NCBI GenBank assembly: GCA_013399695.1
Contig: VXAU01002309.1
Location: 62,001 to 126,000, forward strand
DNA from: Formicarius rufipectus
Lineage: Eukaryota; Chordata; Aves; Passeriformes; Formicariidae
Direction: 5' to 3'
Length of the DNA stretch: 64,000 nucleotides
Shown: piece after piece, positions 10,111 through 21,650 of the stretch
Numbering within the stretch: position 1 is the stretch's first letter
Layout: every line of letters begins with the position of its first letter
The notes under the pieces: model-generated
What the model saw: only the letters and a program-made list of their open reading frames with translations
What the model was told of the DNA's origin: nothing
Database searches by the model: none
Translations under genes and position numbers: made by a program

Positions 10111-13100
10111 CAGTCTACTGGTCATGATAGAGCAGCAGTTTAATCTGCAGAGTATTCAATCAGGAGTCCCCTAAAATACATCATCTACTTTGATAGTCAC
10201 ATGATGTATCAACAAGCGATTCACGGCTGTGATGTGACTACTGCGATGTTTGGGTTTAGGAGAGTGTCAGTGTATGCCAAGTCTGGTGTCCTAAAATAGG
10301 TTTCTGTAGGTGGTGAGCTGTTTATAAGTGGATCTCAACCTATGGTACTTCAGACTTACCCAAGCAGTGTCTCCCTGGTTCCTGCAGGAAGCCCCAGTAG
10401 TGTCTCATATTGTGTGCTCTGAGGAGGTAGCTTTTTCTGGCTGCAGCAGTTCCTGAGTCTGAAGGCAGTTTGCAGTGTCTGAATGGCTTGGAAAACCTGG
10501 AGTCTGCTCACTGATAGTTGTTGAGCAGTCATTAGTGAAACTTTTTGCTGTTACTTGCTGAAAATTACTTGGGTAGCCATGAGAAAACTCATAAAATCAA
10601 GAACACAATGAAAGAAAGTGCCTTGAATAAGCTTTGAGTAGATTGCTTGTAACCTCAGTAGCTCTTATTGTGGTAAAATGACCTCAGGGAAGAAAAGAAT
10701 AGCACTTTAAAAGAATTTTGTGTCCTGGGAGAAAAATCCCAAAGAAATTCAACAGGTTGTCTTGATAATTTTGCTCTGCCACATTGACTTGAAACAACCC
10801 AGCCATAAAGGCAATATTAAAACAGTTATCTCAAGGAATTGTGGTCAACTGAAAAAAAATAAATAAACATTTCCAAGTAAACTTCCCCTACTTAGAAGAT
10901 AGTATGGTAGGATAACATTAAGGTAAACAGGAAGACTAGAAGAAGCCCAAACAATCCTTAAAGCTTTTAAACATGAGCTAATTTGTTGTATGTGCTAAGA
11001 CAGCAGCTACCATTTCCAACAAGTGGTTAATGTTTTCTTTCAGATTTATTTTCAAAAATTATTCCAATAGATTAAGATAATATTCTTTGTGTTACTCATG
11101 AAAGAATTTACAAATTGACCATCTTTTATATTCTATTACTTCAGAAATGTGCCGATAGTAAGAAGACATTTCTGCATTGTTATTTTGCAAGTTTTGTTTA
11201 TTTAAGAAAAAATACCCATAATCTATTTGCATTTTTTCTAGTGGAGTGTAGGAAAATAAAATTGTTTCCTTTCCTGACTCTCCCACTGCATGTGGTTGTA
11301 CTCATGCACATTTCCCTCCCTGAAGAAGGTAACATGAATATCTGCAAGTATATTACCTCTACCCATTTCTTTCTTGACTTTAATAATAATGATGTCACTT
11401 TCACATTCATTTGTGCATAAAAATAGGAAGTCCTTAAGAATTTTTAAATATACAATACTCATATTTGGTGTATTTTTATTCTAGAAAACAGATGTCCATT
11501 TTATCTGTTTACTGTGTAAGAAGTTTTTGTAATAGGAATTTTTACTGTTTGTCTTCTGAACTAATCCAGCCTTTTCAGTCTGTCTGTGTAGGTAGTGTCT
11601 CCCCAGCTCTGCTGAAATTGGACCTCTGCAGCATAAATGCTAAAGTCTTGAACCAAGTAGGAGAGGAGGCAGGAGAGAGCCTGTTCTGTAGTTTGGCATG
11701 TACAAACCTGAACAGGGAATGGGGAGAAAGAAGTCTGAACCTTTATGCCCAAGTAATTTCTTGGGACTTCATTTGTTGCTTTTCTTTGTTTCTATTTTCT
11801 TCAATGACACTCTAAAGTAAAGTGCAGAAGCAGTTAATGGGACAAAATACCAGGAAGGCTATTGAGTTTCTCTGTTTATGACTTCAAGAGTGGATTACCA
11901 AACCTATGAACCTGCAAGGTACAGTTAGCACCCCTGACTCTCCTTATGGAAAACACAAATGGGGGTCACTTAATCTCATCTCAAAGGAGATATTACAAAT
12001 GATGAATGAAATGAAGCACCTACTCCTCCAGAACTGGAAAGGGAACCTTTGATGACCAATCCAGATACTTGCATACCTCTGATGCATGGGCTTCTGTGGT
12101 TCTAGGAACAAGGACGCTTCAGACCAGTGCTGGGCCATTGAAGTAGGCCTGATTTGATATGTTACAGAAAAAGCCTGAGTTGAACAACCTTTAGTTTCCT
12201 TACTCCATTTTTTTTTTCTGCTGGTGTCTGACTAGCAGTCACTAGTACTTGTCTGTTCTCCAAATTTGGTAAAAGTAAGGTGAATCTCCCTCCTTAGGAA
12301 AAAGAGAAATCAAACAAAAAACCAGACCAATAACAAAACCTCAGGAATTGCCAGAGAAAGAAGTGAATTGTGCTTGGTTAGTGAGCTGTATGTGGGAGAA
12401 GGCACTGGAAGGAGATCAGATGCAAGGTCAGTGCTTAAAAATAGTGCGTACTCAGTACCAAGTGGCTGCTTTACCCTGACCACAACCACCTAAAAATTGT
12501 ACACAGTTGCAGTTTTGGTCTCAGTGTGCAAGATGGATATACCCCAAAGCTCAAATTGTAATCCATAAGACTGCAAAACTGCATGGCCAGTCAGCTCTGC
12601 TGAAAGTCAGTTAAATAAATCTCAGTAAATGTTAGCACACTGCAACTAACAAGTAGATGCACACAACTGGGCCCTTTGTTCTCCCTGTCTTCAGTAGTAG
12701 GTGATATGGACACTCCTAAATCATGTCTGGAGATTATTTGTTCCTAGAAATAAAATTATTTCGAATGAAAAATTGAATACAATGGAAGATCCTTGCTACC
12801 TCTTCCACAGTGTGTTTATTAAGAGCTGTACATCTTAAAAAGTAATGGTTAAGGTGTTTCCTTCTCTCTGAAAAACTGTGAGACACGTAGAGGACCTTTA
12901 GTTTCTCTCCTCCTTTGTAAGAAGGAATCAGAGTCACGTGCCCACCTTTTGTACAAACCAGCTGCTAGGACTTGGAGTTGTGTTTAGATATAGCAATGCA
13001 TAGTATGGGCAAGATCACAGATGTGTTTAACCCTAGCAAATGTGCACAATTTCGCTTTCACTAAATAAGGAAACAAAGTGATATTTTTTGTTTCAAAATA

Positions 13101-13868
13101 CAAAACAGACAAGCTCTGAACTCTTTTAATTCTAGATCAGTGCGAAGACCATCAAGGTATGGGGAAGATGCAGTTCTAATCATGAAGGGAAGAAGGAGGA
13201 AGGAGCTAAAGGGTATTTGCTACCTGGCAGTATCTCTGTCAGATGACACCACCTTCTAGTTGTGTGGCAACACCAACTGCAAATTGCCCAAAATTTCTGG
13301 TAGATGTACTATGACTGTCCAGGTGTATGAGTTACCCAGTCCTAACTTCTGCTTCCTGATTAATTTTTTCTGAATGATTTAATTTGTCAATTCTGAGATA
13401 AATATTAGCATCTGCATTACCGTAATGATGTTATCAATAAGGACTGGAGCATTCCTGGTTCAGCTGGGAATCATTCTCATCCTAAAATAAAACTAGAGCT
13501 TCTAAAACGAACACCAAAATTCTTCTCTCTGTCTTTTTCTTTGACCTGCCTATAATACCAACACTGTATAATGTCTCTTAGTTTTGGCAGAGCAGAGGGT
13601 GGGTTTTGTACCCCTTTTTACTTAATCACAAACTACTAAGAGCATGTGTGTGCATAGGAACAATCCTTGAATGTAGCCCAGAGAAATTAACTGCAGGGCT
13701 GTGTTTGCCCTTGGAGCAGGACATCACTCAGCTGACAGTATTATAAAACATTACACAGTTATTCAGTGTTTTTCTAGGAATTTTTCAGTACTCATCTGAA
13801 AACATTATCATAGCTTATATACTCTAATTTTCTCTCTTTGTGTATGTAGCGTAAATGCCATTAAAGTC
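10111..13868. other. Unique AT-rich noncoding sequence
   Basis: This is 3.8 kb without a recognisable repeat or gene. Open frames up to 116 codons (11465-11815) are rich in Cys, Phe and Ser, as expected of AT-rich noncoding DNA. Near 13421-13433 is the 13-bp palindrome 'cattaccgtaatg' in a homopolymer-free stretch (about 13370-13490) that could be conserved, but support is slight. Confidence 0.6.
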
Positions 13869-14084
13869 TGTCATGGTTTAACCCCATCTGGCAACTAAGA
13901 ACCATGCAGCTGCTCTCTGGTAGAGCATGGGAAACTGAAAAGTTCTTAATTCAGAATGAGCACTGCACAGCAACAACTAAAATACCAGTATGTTATCAAC
14001 ATTGATCTCATCCTAAATCTAAAGCACAGCACAGTACCAGATACTAAAAAGAAAATTAATGCTATCCCAGCCAAACCCAGGACA
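13869..14084 (-). mobile_element. Solo LTR of an avian ERV (TGTCCTGG type), internally deleted
   Basis: Read on the minus strand it opens TGTCCTGGGTTTGGCTGGGA and ends 'ggttaaaccatgaca'. This is the family whose LTRs begin TGTCCTGGTTTCGGCTGGGA, so the LTR has intact TG...CA ends. Flanks are 'aagtc' (13864-13868) and 'aagtg' (14085-14089), a 4-of-5 match for a 5-bp target duplication, as in ERVL-type insertions. At 216 bp it is far shorter than the 543-bp relative at 18871. The sequence jumps from the U3-like 'cccatgctctaccagag' straight to the terminal 'gcagctgcatggttcttagt', so the middle with the promoter and poly(A) region is gone. No internal viral region adjoins it. Confidence 0.88.
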
Positions 14085-14535
14085 AAGTGTTATTATATTT
14101 ACAGAAATCATTCTGTAAAAATAACCTAATGGTCTTCTGAATTTATTCTTTTAATGGTTTCAGAATGGTTTTCCTAATTTGCCTACATAAAACATTTTTT
14201 TTAAACTGATGGTGTTGCCCACTGATCCAAACTTCAATCAAGTTTTGTTCTTTCTATGTTGAATTTATAATGAGGATTATTTAATTATTGAGCTGGCGGT
14301 GTTGTTAATGATGTGCAAAAGAGGATAGAGTCTGGTCGCCCAAGCTTTTCTCCCTTTCTATCTTGCCCTCCCAGGAATTGTTGCAATTGTAGAGTGTTAA
14401 CAGAGGAAAAAATGTGTATTTAATTAAATGAGGAAGTATATCTGGATGAGAAAGACACAGTCTGGTGGGAAGGTGCTATACTGAAGGTTTTCTGATCATT
14501 ACAATATTTTAAGGCTAATGAGAATTTAGTACACA
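14085..14535. other. Unique AT-rich sequence
   Basis: AT-rich single-copy DNA with homeodomain-like AT motifs near 14280-14295. No gene or repeat recognised. Confidence 0.55.
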
Positions 14536-14965
14536 TGTTGAGTGAAAGGATTTAGGCATCTTAAATCACTACAAAACTCTGGAAGAATACTGGGCTATGG
14601 ACAGCTTCGGCCTTGAGAGGATGCTGTTGTAGGCCTGGGAAAGCAGCAGCAAACACCACCTGTGTCCTTGGACCAGACCTGAGAAAGCAGAAAGAAGAGA
14701 GAAAACAATCAAGAATAGCAAGAGTCTGTTTTGAAATTTACTGGCATGAGGAGAGATGCTGACCACCTATCAGAAGATGAACTAAGACTGATGGACAAGA
14801 ACACCTAGCCAATGAGATGTAGCACAGACACGTGTGGACAGTAGTAAAATAGTATAAAATATAAGCTTGTAGTTAATAAAGGGCTTTGGCCGTTTGTTTT
14901 GGTTTTTGCTTTTTGCCTGACAAAGTCTGAGCCTGTGTTTTTAGTCTGTTGCACAAAATTAGCTT
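14536..14965 (+). mobile_element. LTR-like block, probable solo ERVK-type LTR
   Basis: The layout is that of a retroviral LTR read left to right. A U3-like part contains 'agccaatgagatgtagcaca' (a CCAAT core) and 'gacacgtgtgg' (an E-box). A TATA box 'tataaaa' lies at 14853-14859, a poly(A) signal 'aataaa' at 14875-14880, and then a T/G-rich stretch and 'tctgagcctgtgttttt', which resembles the U5 of avian ERVK LTRs. Exact ends and a target duplication could not be fixed, so the bounds are approximate. No gag, pol or env sequence adjoins. Confidence 0.5.
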
Positions 14966-15889
14966 CATTAGTGGCTGTCTTCTGTTTCCTTCCCCCTGTA
15001 CTCCAGAAAACTTCTGTAGCAACAACCTGCAACCTTAAATCCCACTCCAGATTTTTGTGTGTTACTGTTGGATGTTTCCCAGGATCCATGAGAAGTCTGC
15101 TTCACTGCATGTCATGGCTGTGTTGCTTCAACCCCTTCCACTCCCCCATCAAAGCTAGAATCATTTGCTGGCCATTGTGTGGCTTCCCCAGAAGTAGTAG
15201 GTCTGTCTGCATTCGAACATTTTGCATATACAGCTTTGTCAGCTAAGAGCATCTGAAGAGAAGAAAAGAAACATACCACTATTTAAATTGTCAGTTCTGG
15301 TAAATGTTCTTATACCAGCAAAAAGCTCTGTTGAGAGGTATAAACACTGCTAGCAAAAATCTCTTGCCAGTATATACCATATCTCCACTCAGAGTTTGTT
15401 GTGAAAGCTACATCTGCAAAGATTTTGTACTACAGAGAAGGTCCTAGCCACAGGGTGGAAGTGCTATTATGTTGAAAGAGAAGTTTCAGTTTTTCTAGTC
15501 TACAGTGGAGTCTGAAACTGCATGAAATTTAGATAAACAGGCAAATGTACCCCTGTATCTCATGAAACTTTAAACAGTAGCTTAGCCTTTAAAGCAGACA
15601 CTTTGTGAATGTTGTCTCTGCCTGGAAGCTTCTCATCACCTGCAGAGCCTCCAGAGCATGTAGGCTTCAGCACAATAGCTTCCACTAACTCCTTGGGCAG
15701 TGTTGCCCTCTATTTTGTTTCCCTAATTTTGCTGACTGGAGCTGGTGTGAGAACCTATGCTCTCTCACAGCATTCAAGACTTCCTGCTTCTGAACAAAGC
15801 AAACACCTGGGAGCAGCAGCAAAGCCCCTGGGGCTGGTGTGTGGGTGCTGGGTGAGCAGCAGCTTGGTAAAGCCATCAGTGGGGAGAGG
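14966..15889. other. Unique noncoding sequence
   Basis: Moderately GC-rich unique DNA. Open frames of 63-115 codons (14899-15246, 15609-15905) show no recognisable protein. The first starts inside the LTR-like block and the second ends inside the CR1 scrap. Confidence 0.55.
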
Positions 15890-15960
15890 AAGAATCATAG
15901 AATAGCTTGTGTTGGAAACAATTTTTGAAGTTCATCTAGTCCAGTAAATGTAGCTGCACT
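15890..15960 (-). mobile_element. CR1 LINE, short 3'-terminal fragment
   Basis: The start 'gaatcatagaatagcttgtg' followed by 'ttggaaac' and 'catctagtccag' is the reverse complement of the CR1 3' end, including the 'attctatgatt' terminal repeat. Only about 70 bp can be followed before the match fades, making it a strongly truncated copy. Confidence 0.8.
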
Positions 15961-18870
15961 CTGTCCTGTGTGCCCTGTGCCTGTGGGCTACTGTGACCCA
16001 TCCCAGTGATTTTCCTACCTGTGGTGTTTGGTGCAAAATGTGAAAGCTGGAAATCTAGTACTTGGGTTGTTACAGGTAGCAACCTTTCCACATAGCACAG
16101 TGCTCAGAGTGACACAACAGGGTATCAGACTTAGTGCCCCCAGTCATCTGTCAGGCAGTGCTGGCCATTTCCAGTGGTTTGTGTAAGTAGAAAAGTTTAG
16201 ATCAGAAGTATTTTCCTTCTATCCGATCTATGATATCTGGGCTTTGCTGAAGTCATTAGTGCAGTTATTTCACTGTAAACTAAATGCCAATTAGCAGAGT
16301 AAGGCCATACTAGAAACAGGCTGCATGACTGAAATTTTTAAAAGCTGTGGTGACCCAGGCAAACTGGGAGCAAAGTGCAGTAGAATGAAAACTCCTATTC
16401 ACACAGGTTTCACACCTTTACTTGCAGACAGGAAGGCAATGTGTTTTAACATAATCTTCATTTTGAGGAAAAGGCATATATGGATTGGCCGATCTATTAA
16501 TTATAATTGAATTAAAGGGAATTGTTAATATAGATTTTAAACCATTTCTATCAGTGCCACTGCTGTCACTGTTAGTGACTGAAAATTTAAGAAAAAAGTA
16601 AAACCACAGTTTTCATTGTTTGTATCTGTTTAACTCAATTTAGACTATGAAATTACTAGACTTGTCTGGCTCACTTTCCTTTATGGACAGTGCAAAGTAC
16701 TGGTTTTCATATCCTATAAAGTACTGATGCCAAAAAATAACAAGGGAAATGCTTTGGTCCCTCAACATAGATATAATTAAAGTCAACTGAAATATTTTTA
16801 TTTCTGCAGATGAGGAATCCTAAATAAACTAAACAAGCCGCTCAAGCAATAACATAAGGATAATTTTTAATACCATACTATCAGACCATTGATGAGAATT
16901 TACAATTACGTTTTAAAATATTTTCTTTAATAAAACATACAATCATTATCATATGGTATATGCCTACAACCAGCTATACCTAACAGGATTGTAATCCTGT
17001 TGAGCTGCTGTAATGGCATGAACCACAAAAGCAAAACTCAAGTGGTTTATCAATGTCAACAAACTCCCAGAAGGAATTACAGTCTTATACGCACCATTTA
17101 GTTGTATGCTATTCATTACAACATATGACAAAAATTATGCTTCTATTAAAAATGCACAGATGAGAATATGTGTTGTTGAATGGGACTTGTTTAAAGAGCA
17201 GAAGGGATCTTTTACTGCAATGCAGCCTCATTTTCTGTGCAATACCTTTTCAGACACATTTGCAGGATGATGAGGACTTAGATTCAAGCTCTGACAGAAA
17301 TGCAGTACTTCAGGCTCAGTCGAATATTTCTGGGTTTGTCTTTTGAGATGCACTTTTCTTACACTGTCTGCCTTTGCAGAAATCCAGCCACCTCTGGAGA
17401 AAGCATGAGCTAGACCACAACACTGAGAATTTTTTGGAAATAAAGCATGAGGTGTTGGCCTTGGAAGTACTTTGGGACCCACCAGAACTTCATGAGAGTG
17501 GAGGCAGTCCTTGGATGTTTCAAGGGTCATTATTCTGTAAAATTTCAAAACTAGTCAAACAGCAGAGGTTCCAAAGTTCAATATGCTATTGTGCAAACAT
17601 GTTTGTCATCTTTTTAGAAAAGTCCCAACATTAAAAAAACCCAACAATTTTCCCAACTTGAAATGATATTGCAACTGAAAAGCCACACAATGAGGCAAGC
17701 ACAAAGATACATTGTACCATGTAAAAGTATTTTCTGATTTGGAAGGAACTTGGGAACCCCCAAAATATTTCAAGGGATCTTCAGTCCTTCAAACTCCCCA
17801 AGGTTCACTCACCTATAGTTGAAATAAATGGACTCTCCTGTATTTGCCAATATAATAGCTACATGGGCAAAGAAGACAGTAAAAGCAGAAAAGTTTGAAC
17901 CTGGTGAAGCAGTTTGCAATCCCCAGAACCCTCAGGAGAGGTGTTAGCTCTGCGGATGACCAACCCACAAGAGAGAGGACAGCTCTGGAGGTGACCAGAA
18001 GAGTTCTGCAGTTCACTCCAGGGAAGGCAGGCTCTACAGTGAGAACGGTGTGCTGTTGTAGATTTAATTCCTTGTTGTAATATCAAAAATATGGTGATGG
18101 CACTGTCGAATGGTGCTTTCTGTAGCTTTCACAGTTATTGAATTTCCCATCCACGACAACTGAAACTTGTGCCTATACAGAACTGGCTTCTCCAGGTGTG
18201 CTCTATGCAGAAACAACTAATGTCTTAAGATCCTTAAGATTTTTATATATTTGTAGATTTTAATATAGCTATATTGTTTCTAAGATTTTAGAATAGTTAC
18301 TAAACCTCTTTCTCACAGTTTGTGCTATATTCTTGAAATTCTGTTTAACATTCTTTTCAAGGAAAAAGATTTCAGCAAGGACATCTTGTATGGGACACAT
18401 GCAGCTGGAAGATATGTTGTAGTCAAAGCAAGATAGGAGGCCCTAAGCCCTTGTAGAAGTTCCAAAGGGGCAGACCTGAGAATGGCCCCAAGGGCAGGCA
18501 AGTTTTGGGTTGGATGTATCCATTAGAAATTATAATTAAGTAGTGTAGTAAATTTGTAAAATCCTCACATTGTATCATGCAATTATGTATTTTGTTGCAC
18601 CTGAAAGCACTTGCGTTAGAGGATGCTCTCCATCCAGACTAATGTAGCCTAGAAAGTTCTTTTCTCCCATTTTAGGCAACACAGCAATGCTGGAACCAAA
18701 CGGGATACATCTGCAGGCTGAAGAAGGAAAACGCTTCTTTAAATTCCATGGTTCAGCAAGGAGGTGCTTGCTGCAGATTTCTGCACCAAGGTATGCATTG
18801 AAAGTCTCAGTGTGGAAGACGTGTGTCTGGAGACATAAATCCTGTCCCCAGAGCCCATGTGACACATGCA
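15961..18870. other. Unique AT-rich noncoding sequence
   Basis: This is 2.9 kb with no recognised gene. It contains a 20-bp near-perfect palindrome at 16982-17001 and a tandem 'cttaagat' pair near 18224-18240. Open frames up to 106-114 codons (17228-17548, 18575-18919, both minus) are unrecognised, and the second extends into the LTR at 18871. Confidence 0.6.
16982..17001. repeat. 20-bp inverted repeat (9-bp stem, 2-nt loop)
   Basis: 'aacaggatt' is followed by 'gt' and then 'aatcctgtt', a perfect 9-bp stem with a 2-nt centre. It could be a dimeric transcription-factor site or chance. The surrounding 16900-17130 lacks repeats. Confidence 0.9.
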
Positions 18871-19413
18871 TGTTGTGGTTTAGCCCCAGACAGCAACGAG
18901 ATACCACCCAGCTGCTCACTCAATACCCCACCAGTAGAGTCAGGGAAAGTAAAAGTGAGAAAACTTGTGGGTTGAGATGAAAACAGTTTAATAGGAGAGA
19001 AAATGAAGCAAACAATAACAATAATGAAAAAATATAGAAAACAAGTGATGAACAATGCAATTGCTTACCACTCGCCAACTGATGCCCAGCCAGTTCCTGA
19101 GCAGTGGCTCCTGGCCAGCTTTCCTCCCAGTTTATGTACTGAGCATGATGTCATGTGGCATGGAATATCCCTTTAGCCAACTGGAGTCAGCTGTCCTATC
19201 TGTGTCCCCTCACAGCTTCTTGTGCTCCTCCAGCATTCTTGCTGACAGGGCATAAGAAGGTGGAAAATCCTTGTCTGAGTACAAACAGTACTTAGAAACA
19301 ACTAAAAACTTTCATGTATTATCAACGTTATTTTCATGCTAAGTCCAAAACACATCACTGTATCAGCTACTAGGAAGAAAATTAGCTCTATCCCAGCCAA
19401 AACCAGCTGGCCA
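18871..19413 (-). mobile_element. Full-length solo LTR of an avian ERV (TGTCCTGG family)
   Basis: On the minus strand the element runs from 'tggccagctggttttggctg' (a variant of TGTCCTGGTTTTGGCTGG) to 'ggggctaaaccacaaca'. It contains, in order, 'gatagagctaattttcttc', 'agctgtgaggggacaca', 'aaagggatattccatgccac', a CRE-like 'atgacatcat', a TATA-like 'tacataaac' (plus 19133-19142), an 'attaaa' poly(A) signal (plus 18987-18992) followed by 'ctgttttcatctcaacccac', and the terminal part. This matches the U3-R-U5 order of the common avian family. At 543 bp it looks complete. Flanks 'atgca' and 'ctaat' do not match, so the target duplication has decayed or the left end is altered. No coding region adjoins. 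Confidence 0.92.
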
Positions 19414-21157
19414 CTAATGTATGCCCGCAAATGCAGGGAGCTGCTATCATCAACAAGGGCAGCTTCTTTCAGTTGCTGGCACAGCATCAGTCTCATAATT
19501 TACTTTTTTTCTTCTGAGTTGGGCATACATGCAGATGTCCTTCAAACATATGGTACCTGGCTTAGCAGAGGAGAAGCACAGAATGCCTTGGATTGAGTGC
19601 TGGGTGGCAGTAGTTGGGCAGTATCAACTGCACATGAAGGACAGCATGGAAATTAGATTTATTTGCAAGACAGCAAGAGATCTTAAGGGCAAAGACTCAG
19701 AAATTATCTTGAGCTGGGCAGAAGTGTTTTCATCAGGTTAATCTTGGGGTTTCTTTATTTAAGTAAAGCAGATTTCATCCCAATGTCTCCTCAGGACTAT
19801 AGCACTAGAATTTTCATAAGTTTTCCTTGTATACAAAACACAATTTTTAAACCTTGCTTTCAGAAAAGAAATAATTTAAAATGAGAGAGTTTTCCTGTAA
19901 GGTTCGTGTTTTGTGATTTTCATTGTTGTTTGTATTCTGTAATTCCATGAGATGTCAGTAGAAACATGTTTTAGGATAGTAGAAATTTTACCATAACATG
20001 TAATAGCTGAAATATTTCACGATCTGTTTTGATATTTGAAAACGCCTGTTTTGTACTGACTGTCATATCAAACCTGCTTTTCCATAGCAGTATGTCTCCT
20101 CTTCATCATCTGATGATTACCCATTTCATACCCTTCTATAACAGGCACACTTGTGGCTAACAGGAACATGAATAAAAGTATAAAACCACAAATGAAATTT
20201 AAAATGACATTTCGATTTGCAGAGCAACATTACCTGTTTTTCAAGACAAATGCCAGAAAAGCAGAGCAGTCTTAGAAATTTGTTGTTCAAATTCAGAATC
20301 CTTTTGGATAGAAAAAGAGACCTTTAAAAACTTTCTGCAAACTTGACTTTTCTATCCTCAGCAATTTTCACAAGGGGACTAAAAGCAAGAAAAAAACAGG
20401 CATGACACAACCTCATGACCTCTTCCCAAATCTCTTGGTGCTATTCCTCTCTGTCTGCAATTGGGTGGCCGGAATTCCTGAGTGAGCTATAAGTAGCAGG
20501 TGAGAGGGTTAAATAAGCTTCTTAAACTATTTCCATCCTGCCACTGCCCTGTTTTAAAAGCCCTGAATTACTCACCAGCAGAACTGTTTACTTCGTTATT
20601 AAAATGAGGCTGCAAGGCTCTCCCTTCTCCCACCCACGCGTGATGTTCAGGGAAGGAGAACTACTCCCACATGATTACAAGGTCTACTATTAAGTGTGAA
20701 CTTCATATTTAATTGTAATTGCTAGCAAAATATAATTTAACAGCAAAGTATGCTGAATTTGTAACAAAGTACTCCTTTTATTTGAGCAGGAATATGGATG
20801 CTGCCCAAATATGTTCGCATGGTTCCAATTAAGTGGAGGAATGTTTAATGTAAAACTCAACTTGATGAAAATAACCAAAGTTTTTGACAAACCAATAAAT
20901 TTGAGGCTAGAAAGCTCTGCATATTCAGTATAGTCAGGGAGGGGCAACACTTGCTGGGTCATCAATTTTGGTGCAGTCTTCCTGTTCATATATGCTAAAA
21001 TAATACCATGTAGGTAATTCAATTTCTCCCCAGCTGTAAACATAGAGAGGAATGCTGGATGCAGATCTAACTGAGGATGGAGGAGGGCCTGGGCTGTTTC
21101 ATTAGTTCCTGTGCAATTTTCAGGCTGAAATTTTGGGAAAGTTTAAACGCAGTATTG
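19414..21157. other. Unique AT-rich noncoding sequence
   Basis: No gene or repeat recognised. Two frames (70-86 codons near 19336-19741) start in or next to the LTR. A 117-codon minus-strand frame at 20690-21043 has no family I know and is AT-rich. Confidence 0.6.
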
Positions 21158-21259
21158 CTTTTCTTCTCCTCCTTCTCCTTCTCCTTCTCCTTCTCCTTCT
21201 CCTTCTCCTTCTCCTTCTCCTTCTCCTTCTCCTTCTCCTTCTCCTCCTTTTCTTCTTTC
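21158..21259 (+). repeat. (CTTCTC)n microsatellite, 102-bp pure pyrimidine tract
   Basis: A hexanucleotide CTTCTC array fills about 21172-21245, with related C/T sequence on both sides, so the + strand has no purine from 21158 to 21259. The minus strand reads (GAGAAG)n and translates as an alternating Glu-Lys repeat (21067-21261), which is a low-complexity artefact and not a gene. Polypurine/polypyrimidine tracts with mirror symmetry can form triplex H-DNA, and hexamer arrays of this kind are highly length-variable. Confidence 0.97.
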
Positions 21260-21579
21260 ACCTCTCCTCTTTTTTGGGGGATTAGCTCACCAATAGTTCA
21301 GAAGGTCTGAGTGTTTGTTGATGGAGACCTGAACACAGGGTTACCTGTAGGAGCTATCAAGGATGCTGGACATGCTGCAAACAGACTTCCAGTAGATCTC
21401 TCAATGAGTTTTATTCCTTTCAGCTTTCATTACTACTGACAGGTCTTGCCTCAAGGTTTTGTTAAACCTCATGGTAATGCTGGGATCCAAATTTGATCTT
21501 GGATACAGCTATGTAAAACTGAATGTGCTCCACCAGCTGACTTCAAAGTATGATCTTCTACCTAATGTGTGGGATTGTA

Positions 21580-21650
21580 TTTTTTTGTTTGTTTTGTTGT
21601 TTTTGTTTTGTTTGGTTGGTTGGTTGGTTTTTTTACTTTTTTTTTTTTCC
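21580..21650 (+). repeat. (TTTG)n/(TTGG)n and poly-T tract
   Basis: 'tttgtttgttttgttgtttt' leads into a 'ggttggttggttgg' block and then a poly-T run. It causes the hydrophobic Leu/Phe stretch in the 145-codon frame at 21459-21896, which I do not regard as a gene. Confidence 0.9.

Noticed and set aside
9727..10143. 138-codon plus-strand frame
   Set aside because: About half lies in an MIR/L3-like fossil repeat, and no known protein is recognisable.
21067..21261. Minus-strand frame encoding a Glu-Lys repeat
   Set aside because: It is a direct translation of the (GAGAAG)n microsatellite, so it is not a gene.
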